Positions 26,864-35,473 of a stretch of DNA of 64,000 nucleotides are shown piece by piece (within the stretch, counting starts at the first letter, position 1; each line of letters begins with the position of its first letter). The notes under the pieces were generated by a model that had not been told where the DNA came from, ran no database searches, and saw only the letters and a program-made list of their open reading frames with translations. This DNA is from Falsirhodobacter flavus (lineage in GTDB: Bacteria > Pseudomonadota > Alphaproteobacteria > Rhodobacterales > Rhodobacteraceae): the NCBI GenBank assembly GCA_029846755.1, contig JARWBI010000001.1, forward strand, positions 186,001-250,000. The letters run 5' to 3'. The translations under genes and the position numbers were made by a program.

Positions 26864-27610
26864 ATGGCCGGTTTTGACCTTCTGGATGCGGGGCTCGTCT
26901 CGGCGATGATGATTGCGCTGGCGGCGGGGGTGCTCAGCTTCCTCAGCCCCTGCGTGCTGCCCATCGTGCCGCCCTATCTCGCCTATATGGGCGGGATCAG
27001 CATGAAGGACATGCAAGGCAGTGCGCGCCGCCGCATCCTGCTTCCGGCGCTGTTCTTCGTGCTGGGGCTTTCGACGGTGTTCCTGTTCCTTGGCTTTGCC
27101 GCCTCGGCCATGGGGACGATGCTGTTGCAGTATCAGGGCGTGATGACCAAGGTGTCGGGCGCGGTGGTGCTGATCTTCGGGCTGCATTTCATCGGGCTGT
27201 TCCGCATCGGCATCCTTGACCGCGAGGCGCGGATGGATGCGGGCGACAAGGGCGGGTCGGCCTTTGGTGCCTATGTTCTGGGGCTGGCCTTCGCCTTTGG
27301 CTGGACGCCCTGCATCGGCCCGCAGCTTGGCGCGATCCTTTCGCTGGCCGCGTCCGAGGCGAGCCTGGCGCGCGGCACGACCCTGCTTGGGGTCTATGCC
27401 ATCGGGCTGGGGCTGCCCTTCCTTCTGGCGGCGCTGTTCATCAACCGGGCCATTGGGGTGATGAATCGACTGAAGCCATGGATGCGGGTGATCGAACGGG
27501 CGATGGGGGCGCTGCTGATCCTCGTGGGTCTGGCGCTCATCACCGGGGCGTTCACGGCATTCTCGTTCTTCCTGCTGGAGAATGTGCCCTTCCTTGGAAC
27601 GCTTGGCTGA
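26864..27610 (+). CDS. ccdA: CcdA-type cytochrome c biogenesis thiol:disulfide transporter
   Basis: A 248-residue membrane protein with six predicted helices. The two conserved Cys motifs are present: FLSPCVLPIVPPY in helix 1 (Cys ~27) and GWTPCIGPQLGAIL in helix 4 (Cys ~150). CcdA carries electrons from cytoplasmic thioredoxin across the membrane to keep apocytochrome and periplasmic thiols reduced. AAGGAG precedes the ATG at 26864. Its TGA overlaps the ATG of the following gene by one base, so the three genes ccdA, hydrolase-like and P450 form one translationally coupled unit. Confidence 0.92.
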   Translation: MAGFDLLDAGLVSAMMIALAAGVLSFLSPCVLPIVPPYLAYMGGISMKDMQGSARRRILLPALFFVLGLSTVFLFLGFAASAMGTMLLQYQGVMTKVSGAVVLIFGLHFIGLFRIGILDREARMDAGDKGGSAFGAYVLGLAFAFGWTPCIGPQLGAILSLAASEASLARGTTLLGVYAIGLGLPFLLAALFINRAIGVMNRLKPWMRVIERAMGALLILVGLALITGAFTAFSFFLLENVPFLGTLG

Positions 27611-28731
27611 TGGCGTTCCGTCGGCGGGTCTTCTACATCCCCGGCTTCGATCCTTTTCCGCCGCGCAAGTATCGCGAGATCTATCGCCGCGAGGGGGCGG
27701 CGCAGGCGCGCATCTCGGGCTACGATCTGTCGATGAAACCGTCGAAGGGCGGCTGGACGGTCAAAAGCGGCGATGTCGAAACGCAGGTGGAGGTGCTGGT
27801 CTGGACCGACATCGTGCAAGCCTCGATGCAGACCGGGATCGCTGCGACCTATCTGCAACTGGTGCGGACGGCGTGGACTTATATCGCGTCGGGGGCGCTG
27901 TTCCGGCTGGCGCGGCTGCGCAAGGGTCCGGTGATCGCGGCGCTGTATCCGGTGGTGGCGTTGCTCTTGCAGCTTGCTGTGGCGCTGCTGGCGGGGTGGC
28001 TGGTGGCGCAGGTGCCCTGGGGGTGGCTGGCATCGCTGCCGGTGGCGTGGCTGGTGCTGCGCTGGTTCCGGCGGCATGATCGCATTCTTGCGTGGTATCT
28101 GATGCATGACTACGCGTTCTCCGCCCGCTATCGCGGCGCGAACCCCCCGGCGCTGGAGGCGCGGATGGAGGCGTTCCGCCAGCGCGTGGCAGAGGCGGTG
28201 GCGAGCGAGGTGGACGAGGTGCTGGTCGTTGGCCATTCCTCGGGGGCGTATATCGGCGTTTCGGTCGTGGCGGATGTGCTGCGGGGCGGGGCGGAGGGGC
28301 CGCTTGCGCTTCTGACGCTGGGGCAGGTGGTGCCGATGGTGTCCTTCCTGCCTGAGGCGAAGCGCCTGCGGGCGGATCTGCACGATTTGGCGACGGCGGA
28401 TGTGCCTTGGGTGGACGTGACCGCACCGGGCGACGGCTGCGCCTTTGCGCTGTGCGATCCGGTCGCGGTCAGCGGCGTCGCGCCCGAGGGGAAGCGCTGG
28501 CCGCTGGTCGTGTCGGCGGCATTCAGCCAGACCCTATCGCCGGAACGCTGGCGTGCGCTGCGGTGGAAGTTCTGGACGCTGCATTTCCAGTATCTGCATG
28601 CCTTCGACCGGGGCAATTACGATTACTTTGCGATCACTGCGGGGCCGATGACTTTGCGCGAGCGTTACGCGGGGCGCGCACCGTCGAAATCGCGGATCGA
28701 GACGCCGCTTTCGGGCTTTACCGACCGATGA
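27610..28731 (+). CDS. Membrane-associated alpha/beta-hydrolase-like protein of unknown function
   Basis: A 373-residue protein. The N terminus RRVFYIPGFDPFPPRKYREIY recalls the oxyanion-side strand of alpha/beta hydrolases; two hydrophobic helices follow at ~115-160; then VLVVGHSSGAYIGVSVV (~205-221) is a GxSxG nucleophile elbow, and LHFQYLHAFDRGNYDYFAI lies near the C terminus. It is therefore likely a membrane-anchored serine esterase or lipase-like protein facing the cytoplasm. It is locked between ccdA (one-base overlap) and the P450 gene (four-base overlap). No named family was recognised. Confidence 0.7.
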   Translation: MAFRRRVFYIPGFDPFPPRKYREIYRREGAAQARISGYDLSMKPSKGGWTVKSGDVETQVEVLVWTDIVQASMQTGIAATYLQLVRTAWTYIASGALFRLARLRKGPVIAALYPVVALLLQLAVALLAGWLVAQVPWGWLASLPVAWLVLRWFRRHDRILAWYLMHDYAFSARYRGANPPALEARMEAFRQRVAEAVASEVDEVLVVGHSSGAYIGVSVVADVLRGGAEGPLALLTLGQVVPMVSFLPEAKRLRADLHDLATADVPWVDVTAPGDGCAFALCDPVAVSGVAPEGKRWPLVVSAAFSQTLSPERWRALRWKFWTLHFQYLHAFDRGNYDYFAITAGPMTLRERYAGRAPSKSRIETPLSGFTDR

Positions 28732-30050
28732 GGCCGCCAAAACCGCCCTCGCGTCCCGATCGCGTGTCGCTGCTGCACCATGCGCGGCTGTTCCGGCGCG
28801 ACATCCTCTCGGCCCAGCCCGCGCGGCTGTATCGGGCGTGGATGGCCGAATTCCGCACGCCGTTCTTCCGCAGCTATCTGTGCAACGATCCGGCGCTGGT
28901 GCGGCGGGTGCTGGAGGAACGGCCTGACGATTTCCCGAAATCGGACCGCATTCGCGCGGGGTTGGCGCCGCTGCTGGGAAATTCGGTCTTCGTGACCAAT
29001 GGCGAAGTCTGGAAGCGCCAGCGCCGCATTATCGACCCGGCCTTTGCGGGCGGGCGTCTGCGCGAGATATTCCCGGCCATCTGGGCTGCGGGAGAGGCTG
29101 CTGTGGCTCGGCAGCTTATCGGCGTGACAGAGATCGAGGCAGCGACCAGCCACGCCGCCGCCGACGTGATCTTCCGCACGCTGTTCTCGATCCCGATCGA
29201 GCATGAGGTGGCGAGTGCAGTCTTCCACCGCTTTCGCGATTACCAGCGGACGCAGCCGATCCTCAACTTGGCGGCATTCATCCCGTGGCTGCCCAGATTT
29301 CACGGCCGCAAGACGCGCGCGGCGGCTCGGGACATCCGCGCGCTGATCGCCCGACTGACCGAGGAGCGGGCGGCGCTTATCGCGGCGGGACATGCGCCGG
29401 ACGATCTGGCGACCAAGATCATGACCACGCCCGACCCCCTGACGGGTGCGGTCTTCGACACCGATGAGATGGTCGATCAGGTGGCGATCTTCTTTCTGGC
29501 GGGGCATGAGACCTCGGCCTCGGCGCTGGCATGGGCGCTGTATCTGCTGGCCGCCAACCCCGAGGCGCAGGAGCGCGTGGCGGCGGAGGCGCAAGCGTTG
29601 GAGCCGGATTTCGGCACCGTCCGCCGTCTGCCCTTCACCCGCGACGTGTTCCGCGAGACGCTGCGTCTTTATCCCCCCGTTCCGATGATGGTGCGCGAGA
29701 CGACGGCGACCGAGGATCTGCGCGGCCGCAAGGCCCCGAAGGGCGCGCAGATCGTGCTGTCGCCGTGGCATATCCAGCGGCACGAGCGCATCTGGGACCG
29801 CCCCGACGATTTCGACCCGGACCGTTGGCAGACGGATGCGGCCAAGGCCAGCGCACGGGACGCCTATATGCCGTTTTCCTCCGGCCCGCGCGTCTGCACG
29901 GGGGCGGGGTTCGCGATGATGGAGGGGGTGTTGCTGCTGGCGATGCTGGTGCGGGCCTTCCGGTTCGAGGTGGTGGAGACCCCGGTGCCTGTCGCGCATC
30001 TGACGGTGCGGGCCAAGGATGGCATCCGGTTGCGCGTTCAGCCGCGATAG
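28728..30050 (+). CDS. Cytochrome P450
   Basis: A 440-residue soluble P450 with every diagnostic element: I-helix FFLAGHETSASAL (~254, oxygen-activation Glu-Thr pair in place of the usual Asp/Glu-Thr), ExxR FRETLRLYPP (~308), and the haem loop PFSSGPRVCTGAGFAMME (Cys ~389). No N-terminal membrane anchor or fused reductase is seen, so external redox partners are needed. The start overlaps the preceding stop (ATGA). Substrate unknown; its neighbour being a membrane hydrolase suggests a lipid or ester substrate, which is inference. Its 3' end overlaps a convergent small gene by 13 bases. Confidence 0.93.
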   Translation: MRPPKPPSRPDRVSLLHHARLFRRDILSAQPARLYRAWMAEFRTPFFRSYLCNDPALVRRVLEERPDDFPKSDRIRAGLAPLLGNSVFVTNGEVWKRQRRIIDPAFAGGRLREIFPAIWAAGEAAVARQLIGVTEIEAATSHAAADVIFRTLFSIPIEHEVASAVFHRFRDYQRTQPILNLAAFIPWLPRFHGRKTRAAARDIRALIARLTEERAALIAAGHAPDDLATKIMTTPDPLTGAVFDTDEMVDQVAIFFLAGHETSASALAWALYLLAANPEAQERVAAEAQALEPDFGTVRRLPFTRDVFRETLRLYPPVPMMVRETTATEDLRGRKAPKGAQIVLSPWHIQRHERIWDRPDDFDPDRWQTDAAKASARDAYMPFSSGPRVCTGAGFAMMEGVLLLAMLVRAFRFEVVETPVPVAHLTVRAKDGIRLRVQPR

Positions 30051-30244
30051 CGGTTCAGCACGAAGACGCGGATTGCGGAGGCGAGGTTGCCCGTGCGCCC
30101 CTCGTCGATTTCCGCCGCAAGGGCGTTGATCGCGATGCCGCGCTCGACGGCGATGTCGCGGAAGGCGCGCCAAAACTCCGGCTCCAGCGTGACCGAGGTG
30201 CGGTGGCCGCGCAGGGTGAGCGAATGTTTCTCAAGTCCGCTCAT
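30038..30244 (-). CDS. Ribbon-helix-helix domain protein
   Basis: A 68-residue protein: KHSLTLRGHRTSVTLEPEFWRAFRDIAVERGIAINALAAEID, a beta-strand followed by two helices typical of the RHH_4 family found after fumarase genes in alphaproteobacteria. It may bind DNA or be an aryl-sulfate-related small protein; its role is not established. It overlaps the upstream DUF4169 gene by 14 bases and the convergent P450 by 13, and is the last gene of the fumC unit. Confidence 0.8.
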   Translation of the reverse strand: MSGLEKHSLTLRGHRTSVTLEPEFWRAFRDIAVERGIAINALAAEIDEGRTGNLASAIRVFVLNRYRG

Positions 30245-30401
30245 GGCCGTCCAGATCGCGCCTGGCCTTTTCGGCCTCGGCCTTCTGGCGCAGTCGTTCG
30301 GCCTTGGTCAGGCCGAACTTTGCCGCATTGGCGTCGCCCTGCGCGCGTTTCGCATCGCGTTCCCGCGATTTGCGAACCTCGCGCAGGTTGACCACCTTCA
30401 T
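30231..30401 (-). CDS. DUF4169 family small basic protein
   Basis: A 56-residue protein, [20 protein letters not shown] at the start, then [20 protein letters not shown] and a charged helical end. The pattern NLRxxRKxxxR...A..N...FGxTKAE matches DUF4169, a short alphaproteobacterial family of unknown function. The start ATG overlaps the fumC stop by four bases and its stop overlaps the RHH gene, so the three genes are read together. The protein is highly charged and likely helical. Confidence 0.8.
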   Translation of the reverse strand: MKVVNLREVRKSRERDAKRAQGDANAAKFGLTKAERLRQKAEAEKARRDLDGHERT

Positions 30402-31789
30402 TTCGGGCCGATCATGTCTTCGGGACGAACCACGCGGTCGAAGGTCTCGCCATCGACGAAGCCGAGCGCGATGGCTTCCTCGCGCAGCGTGGTGCCGTTC
30501 TTGTGCGCGGTCTTGGCCACCTTGGTCGCATTGTCGTAACCGATGGTCGGGGCCAGCGCCGTGACCAGCATCAGCGATTCCTTCATCAGCTTGTCGATCC
30601 GCGCGGTGTTCGCCTGGGTGCCGACGACCATGTTGTCGGTGAAGCTGCCCGCCGCATCGCCCAGAAGCTGCATCGATTGCAGCACGTTGTAGGACATCAT
30701 CGGGTTGTAGACGTTCAGCTCGAAATGGCCCTGCGATCCGGCGAAGCCGACAGCCGCGTCGTTGCCCATGACATGGGCGCAGACCATGGTCAGCGCCTCG
30801 GCTTGGGTCGGGTTGACCTTACCCGGCATGATCGATGATCCCGGCTCGTTCTCGGGCAGGATCAGCTCGCCCAGACCCGAACGGGGGCCGGAGCCCAGAA
30901 GGCGCAGGTCGTTCGCGATCTTGAACAGCGATGCCGCAACCGTCTTCAGCGCGCCCGAGAACATGACCATCGCGTCATGCGCTGCCAGTGCTTCGAACTT
31001 GTTGGGGGCGGTGACGAAGGGCAGGTTGGTGATGCTGGCGATCTCCGCCGCGACGCGGGTGTCCCAGCCGACCTTGGTGTTCAGGCCGGTGCCGACAGCG
31101 GTGCCGCCTTGGGCCAGTTCATAGATGTCGGGCAGGCAGGCCTTCACCCGCTCGATTCCCTTTTCGACCTGCTTGGCATAGCCGCCGAATTCCTGACCCA
31201 GCGTCAGCGGTGTCGCATCCTGCGTATGGGTGCGGCCGATCTTGATGATGTCCTTGAATTCCTCGGACTTCGCCACCAGCGCCTTGTGCAGCTTTTCCAG
31301 ACCGGGGATCAGCGTGTCGCGGGCCATCATGCCGATCGCGACATGCATCGCGGTCGGGAAGGTGTCGTTCGACGACTGCCCCATGTTGCAGTGATCGTTC
31401 GGGTGGACGGGCTTTTTCGAGCCCATCGTGCCGCCCAGCATCTCGATCGCGCGGTTCGAGATGACCTCGTTCGCGTTCATGTTGGACTGGGTGCCCGAAC
31501 CCGTCTGCCACACGACCAGCGGGAAGTTGTCATCGAAGCGGCCCTCGATCACCTCGGCCGCGGCCGCTGCGATGGCATCGGCGATCTGGGCGTCCATGTC
31601 GCCCTGCGCCTTGTTCACCAGCGCGCAGGCCTTCTTGATGACGCCAAGGGCACGGATGATCGCGACCGGCTGGCGTTCCCAACCGATGGGGAAGTTCTGG
31701 ATCGACCGTTGGGTCTGCGCACCCCAGTATTTGTCGGCAGGAACTTCAAGCGGGCCGAAGCTGTCGGTTTCGGTGCGGGTCGCGGTCAT
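30398..31789 (-). CDS. fumC: Fumarate hydratase class II
   Basis: A 463-residue iron-independent fumarase of the TCA cycle. Recognised segments: [20 protein letters not shown] at the N terminus, [31 protein letters not shown], and the superfamily signature [13 protein letters not shown] (~316). Start at 31789 (MTATRTET) preceded by GGAGGATGCCCC. It is the first gene of a unit with DUF4169 and RHH genes. Confidence 0.97.
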   Translation of the reverse strand: MTATRTETDSFGPLEVPADKYWGAQTQRSIQNFPIGWERQPVAIIRALGVIKKACALVNKAQGDMDAQIADAIAAAAAEVIEGRFDDNFPLVVWQTGSGTQSNMNANEVISNRAIEMLGGTMGSKKPVHPNDHCNMGQSSNDTFPTAMHVAIGMMARDTLIPGLEKLHKALVAKSEEFKDIIKIGRTHTQDATPLTLGQEFGGYAKQVEKGIERVKACLPDIYELAQGGTAVGTGLNTKVGWDTRVAAEIASITNLPFVTAPNKFEALAAHDAMVMFSGALKTVAASLFKIANDLRLLGSGPRSGLGELILPENEPGSSIMPGKVNPTQAEALTMVCAHVMGNDAAVGFAGSQGHFELNVYNPMMSYNVLQSMQLLGDAAGSFTDNMVVGTQANTARIDKLMKESLMLVTALAPTIGYDNATKVAKTAHKNGTTLREEAIALGFVDGETFDRVVRPEDMIGPK

Positions 31790-31841
31790 GGGGCATCCTC
31801 CGTGAGTGTCGCGGGTTTGATGGCCCATAACCCCGGCGAAA

Positions 31842-32392
31842 TCAATCGCGGTGGTAATGCCAGACGCGGGCAGGGGGCAGGTTCGCCCAGACCTTTTCGC
31901 CCTTCGTCGCCTTCAGGCCAAGTTCCGCAGCCACGCCCTGCGCGACCGGGGTGCGGTTGGAGTAGGTGAACTGCGTAAAGGCGGCGCCCGGGCCAGCATG
32001 CGGAACGCGCCGCCCACGATGGCCATCTGCGTCAGCGCCTGCATCGACAGAAGCGGCAGCCCCGAGATGACCGCCCCGATGCCCGGATCGACCGTTCCCG
32101 CCGCCGTCTCTGCCCCGGCACAGTGAACGGTGATGCCGGGAAAACGCGCCCGCAGGCAGTCGCAAAAATCGGGGTTGGTTTCGAACACGGTCAGATCGCG
32201 GGGGGCGATGCCGCGGGCCAGGATCGCGCGGGTCAGCTTGCCCGTGCCGGCGCCCAGTTCGACCACCCGGCCCGTATCCGGCGTCAGATGCGCTGCCATC
32301 GCCCGTGCCAGATCGTCCGAGGACGGGGCAAGGGCCACCACGTGATGCGGGCGGCGGATCAGCTGTTTCATGAACAGGCCGAGGTCGGACAT
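31842..32392 (-). pseudogene. PmtA-like SAM methyltransferase gene split by a -1 frameshift
   Basis: Reading from the ATG at 32392, the frame encodes MSDLGLFMKQLIRRPHHVVA, the SAM motif VVELGAGTGKLTRAIL and VISGLPLLSMQ up to AFRMLA (~31994). The expected continuation, PGAAFTQFTYSNRTPVAQG to a stop at 31842, is in another frame. One C inserted in the CCC of GCCCGGGCG (31987-31994) would restore MLAPGAAFTQFTYS. The whole resembles phospholipid N-methyltransferase/rRNA-dimethylase-like proteins (~180 residues) that methylate phosphatidylethanolamine. Either a true single-base deletion or a sequencing error in a G/C run; the conserved sequence on both sides argues for a recent or artefactual event. 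Confidence 0.8.
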
Positions 32393-32450
32393 TTGGCGCT
32401 CCTGCAAAGGCTCGCCAACGTGCTATCCGGTGCTGGTAACGGCTTTGCGA

Positions 32451-32903
32451 CTACTTGCGGAACTTGTCGAGGCTGACGATCTCGGCATCGCGCTGCGGGC
32501 GGTCTTCCGCCTCCTCCTCGGCGTCCTCCTCGTCGTCTTCGTCCTCGGCCTCATGCGTTTCGAAGCGAAGGCCGAATTCGACCGAAGGGTCGACGAAAGT
32601 GCGGACGCTGTCGAAGGGGATCACGAGCGGTTCCGGCTGGTTGCCGAAATTCAGCGTGATCGAGAACCCCTCATCCGTGACGACAAGGTTTTCGAACCAG
32701 TGCTGGATGACGACGGTCATTTCCTCGGGATAGCGGGCGCGAAGCCAGTCCGCGATGGCCACATCCTCGTGCCGCGTGTCGAAGGTGATGAAGAAGTGGT
32801 GCGCCCCCGGAAGCCCGTTCTTCGACACATCGGTCAGCACGTTCTGGATGAGACCGCGCATCGCGCGGTGCATCAGGTTGCCGTAATCGATGGTTTGGGA
32901 CAT
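32451..32903 (-). CDS. sspB: SspB-family ClpXP adaptor
   Basis: A 150-residue protein: an N-terminal substrate-binding fold (IDYGNLMHRAMRGLIQNVL, GLPGAHHFFITFDT, YPEEMTVVIQHWFENL), a long acidic linker (~112-138) and a C-terminal IVSLDKFRK resembling the XB peptide that docks on the ClpX zinc domain. Alphaproteobacterial SspB tethers ssrA-tagged proteins to ClpXP. AAGGAG six bases upstream supports the start at 32903. The tmRNA gene lies about 2.2 kb upstream on the same strand. Confidence 0.88.
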   Translation of the reverse strand: MSQTIDYGNLMHRAMRGLIQNVLTDVSKNGLPGAHHFFITFDTRHEDVAIADWLRARYPEEMTVVIQHWFENLVVTDEGFSITLNFGNQPEPLVIPFDSVRTFVDPSVEFGLRFETHEAEDEDDEEDAEEEAEDRPQRDAEIVSLDKFRK

Positions 32904-33004
32904 TCGCATCTCCTTGATCCGAATGCAGCATAGGCGATTTGGAGGCGAAGGAAAGAGGCGTTGAACGGGGCGGGGGCGGCAAGGTCCGCAAGGCGCAACT
33001 TGCG

Positions 33005-33043
33005 GAAAGGCACAGGCGCGGCAGGAACCGCCACGCCTGTGCC
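33005..33043 (-). terminator. Terminator of the minCDE operon
   Basis: On the minus strand, GGCACAGGCG pairs with CGCCTGTGCC (33009-33043) around a 15-base loop, then TTTCC, beginning five bases after the minE stop codon. Confidence 0.75.
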
Positions 33044-33047
33044 GGTG

Positions 33048-33326
33048 TCAGCCGGCCTTTGGGGCAGGCGTCTTGGGCAGTTCGATGTTGATCTCGAGGC
33101 TCGACATCTGATCGCCGCGCTCCATGCGGACTTCGACATCCTTGTCGCCGATCGCAACGTATTTGCGGATCGCGGCGACGATATCGGCCTGCAGCATCGG
33201 CAGGTAGTCGGCTTCGGGGCCGCCCTCGCGGCTGCGCTCGTGGGCCAGCAGGATCTGCAGCCGGTCCTTCGCGGTCTGGGCCGACTTCGGCTGGCGGGGT
33301 TTGCGGATGAAATCGAACAGGCTCAT
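33048..33326 (-). CDS. minE: Cell division topological specificity factor MinE
   Basis: A 92-residue protein. The N-terminal MSLFDFIRKP is the membrane-targeting amphipathic stretch; AKDRLQILLAHER (~19-31) is the MinD-contacting helix; the remainder with YVAIGDKDVEVRMERGD forms the topological specificity domain. MinE drives pole-to-pole oscillation of MinCD. It overlaps minD by four bases and ends the min operon. Confidence 0.96.
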   Translation of the reverse strand: MSLFDFIRKPRQPKSAQTAKDRLQILLAHERSREGGPEADYLPMLQADIVAAIRKYVAIGDKDVEVRMERGDQMSSLEINIELPKTPAPKAG

Positions 33327-34171
33327 GCCGTGCGTCCGAACAGCCGCTGGAACAAGCCGGGCTTGCGCTCGCCCACGATGCGCATTTCCACCGTCGTGCC
33401 GGTGAGGCGGGTCACGGCATCCTCATAAGCCTCGGCGGCGGCAGAGGGGCCGTCCAGCACGACGGGCGTGCCGACGTTCGACGCGCGCAGGATCGCCTTG
33501 CTTTCCGGAATCACGCCCAGAAGCGGCACGGCCAGGATTTCCAGAACGTCGTCGACGGTCATCATCTCGCCGATCTCGACCCGTTCCTGGTCATAGCGGG
33601 TGATGAGCACCTGCGCCTTGATCGGATCGGCCCCTTCGGTTTCGGCGCGTTTGGTCTGGCTGCTCAGCAGGCCCAGAACGCGGTCGCTGTCGCGCACCGA
33701 CGACACTTCGGGGTTGGTCACGACAACGGCCTCGTCGGCGAAATACATCGCCAGCTGCGCGCCGCGTTCGATCCCGGCGGGGCTGTCGCAGACGATGTAG
33801 TCGAACTCGGTCTTCAGCTCGTTCAGGATCTGCTCGACCCCGTCCTTGGTCAGCGCATCCTTGTCGCGCGTCTGCGAGGTCGGCAGGATCGACAGCGTAT
33901 CGAGTCGCTTGTCCTTGATCAGCGCCTGCTTCAGCTTGGCATCGCCCTGGATGACGTTGATGAAGTCGAACACCACCCGGCGTTCGCACCCCATGATCAT
34001 GTCGAGGTTGCGAAGACCCACGTCGAAATCGATCACGACGGTGCGGAAGCCCTTTTTCGCCAGCCCCGCCGAAATCGCCGCCGAGGAGGTCGTCTTGCCG
34101 ACGCCGCCCTTGCCGGACGTGATCACGATGACCCGCCCAAGCGGCGGATTGTTCTTGGCTTCGGTCGTCAT
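33323..34171 (-). CDS. minD: Septum site-determining ATPase MinD
   Basis: A 282-residue ParA/MinD ATPase with the deviant Walker A SGKGGVGKTT (~19-28), VIDFDVGLRNLD, and VCDSPAGIERGAQ. The C terminus KPGLFQRLFGR is the amphipathic membrane-targeting sequence. It recruits MinC to the membrane and is cleared by MinE. Four-base overlaps on both sides tie it to minC and minE. Confidence 0.97.
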   Translation of the reverse strand: MTTEAKNNPPLGRVIVITSGKGGVGKTTSSAAISAGLAKKGFRTVVIDFDVGLRNLDMIMGCERRVVFDFINVIQGDAKLKQALIKDKRLDTLSILPTSQTRDKDALTKDGVEQILNELKTEFDYIVCDSPAGIERGAQLAMYFADEAVVVTNPEVSSVRDSDRVLGLLSSQTKRAETEGADPIKAQVLITRYDQERVEIGEMMTVDDVLEILAVPLLGVIPESKAILRASNVGTPVVLDGPSAAAEAYEDAVTRLTGTTVEMRIVGERKPGLFQRLFGRTA

Positions 34172-34908
34172 GCGATCACCTCCATGCGAAGTCTCTCGTC
34201 CTCTAGGTAAATATGCGTCGAGCGCTGGCGGATGGCGTCCTCCAGCATCTCGCTCGTGTGATAGATGCCCGCGATGGCGACCAGTTCGGCATCGAGGCTC
34301 TGGCAGAAGATATGCGCATCCTCGTTCCCGTGGCAGCCTGCCATGGCGCGGCCGCGCAGGGGGCCATAGACGTGGATATTGCCCGCCGCGACCAGTTCGG
34401 CGCCCGAGGCGACCGAGCCGATGATCGTCAGATCGCCGTGTTCAGCCACCACCATCTGCCCCGACCTGATGGTCGAACGGATGACGGTGTTCTGCGCCGG
34501 GGCGGCAGGCGCCTCTGTGGCGGGGGCAGGGCTTGCCTCGCGCGGGGGCGGGGCGTCGCGTCCGGGGGGCAGGGCGATCAGGCCCAGCGTCTGAAGCGCC
34601 GCGGTATCGACGCCTGCCGCGTTCTGCACCGCAAAGACGCGCATGTCGCGGCGGCGAAGCTGCGCCACCAGTTCGCGCAGTCGGTCCGGCTGGCCAAGAT
34701 CCGGCGCATTGGCGAAATCCAGCACCACGGGGCCCCCCAGCAGAAGCTGCGGCGCCTTGCGAAGCTGGTCGTCAAGCTGGGCATAGAAACGACCGTCCGC
34801 GCCCTCCGTTTCGATCCGAAGCGCCAGCGCGGTCAGGAATCGCCCGCGGACCTGAAACGCGGATGCCGTGGCCGGGCCGGCGTCGGTCCGGGCGTATCGA
34901 TCTGACAC
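34168..34908 (-). CDS. minC: Septum site-determining protein MinC
   Basis: A 246-residue FtsZ inhibitor. The N-terminal domain (FQVRGRFLTALALRIET...) binds FtsZ; after a Pro/Ala-rich linker (~110-135), the C-terminal beta-helix domain contains RSGQMVVAEHGDLTIIGSV and GNIHVYGPLRGRAMAG, the MinC_C signature that contacts MinD. It starts with GTG (34906-34908), with AGGAG about ten bases upstream. First gene of minCDE; the 150 bases upstream to the tmRNA end should hold its promoter, which I could not define. Confidence 0.95.
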   Translation of the reverse strand: MSDRYARTDAGPATASAFQVRGRFLTALALRIETEGADGRFYAQLDDQLRKAPQLLLGGPVVLDFANAPDLGQPDRLRELVAQLRRRDMRVFAVQNAAGVDTAALQTLGLIALPPGRDAPPPREASPAPATEAPAAPAQNTVIRSTIRSGQMVVAEHGDLTIIGSVASGAELVAAGNIHVYGPLRGRAMAGCHGNEDAHIFCQSLDAELVAIAGIYHTSEMLEDAIRQRSTHIYLEDERLRMEVIA

Positions 34909-35057
34909 GGTGAAACTGCTCCTGCTTTGTGGCGGATCGCGGCATCGGCCGCCCGCTTCTCATTGAAAGGCCCATCGCACGATCGGGCAACCGCGCGAAA
35001 GAAGCCGTCCGCGTGTTCAGCAGGAACCCGCCAACTTGTAAAGACCGCATCGTGTGG

Positions 35058-35388
35058 AAAAAGGGCGGGGAAAGGTGCAGGATTCTGTTGCCAGGCTCCT
35101 GCGGGCCCCGCCTTACGCGGCTAAGCGCAAGGACTTAAGTTTCGATGTCATTACTGCTTACGCAGCAACAGCCATCGGAGCACGGTTGTCGTTTGCAACT
35201 GTACATTTCGGACCGATAACGGTGGTACCTCACCGAGCGAAAGCTGGCCCCTTTAGACGTTCGTCGATCCTGTTTCGACCCCATCCGCCCCAAACGAGGG
35301 AGTATTGGTGGAGTCGCCGGGTACCGCCCCCGGGTCCGATCCGCTTATTACGGGTGCGTTTATCGCCATAGTCCCGGCAAGCCGGAAC
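35058..35388 (-). ncRNA. ssrA: tmRNA, circularly permuted two-piece type
   Basis: Minus strand. The acceptor piece runs from ~35388 to 35306 and ends CGACTCCACCA (35316-35306). A 23-base intervening segment (35305-35283) follows, then the coding piece starts GGGGTCG (35282-35276) and continues GAAACAGGATCGACGAACG. GGGGTCG pairs fully with CGACTCC as a seven-pair acceptor stem, with one G-U. The tag frame at 35196-35161 encodes ANDNRAPMAVAA and ends in TAA (35160-35158). GGCGGGG...CCCCGCC followed by CTTTTT near 35058 looks like the transcript end. This order is the alphaproteobacterial permuted arrangement; the exact mature ends are estimates. Confidence 0.93.
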
Positions 35389-35394
35389 ACCCCT

Positions 35395-35423
35395 GATATA
35401 GGCCGGCGCGCGCCGCCTCGCAA
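35395..35423 (-). promoter_or_regulatory. Sigma-70 promoter of ssrA
   Basis: Minus-strand TTGCGA (35423-35418) and TATATC (35400-35395) separated by 17 bases; the predicted start is around 35388, just ahead of the acceptor piece. The remaining stretch to 35473 is the 5' region of the divergent DUF3140 gene. Confidence 0.65.
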
Positions 35424-35473
35424 GGGCGGAACCTTGGCGCTTCCTTCCGGTTGCATCCCCGAAGGAGGACCTC

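Noticed and set aside
35054-35371. Short plus-strand frames over 35.05-35.4 kb
   Set aside because: They cross the tmRNA gene, whose paired acceptor stem and tag frame explain the sequence.
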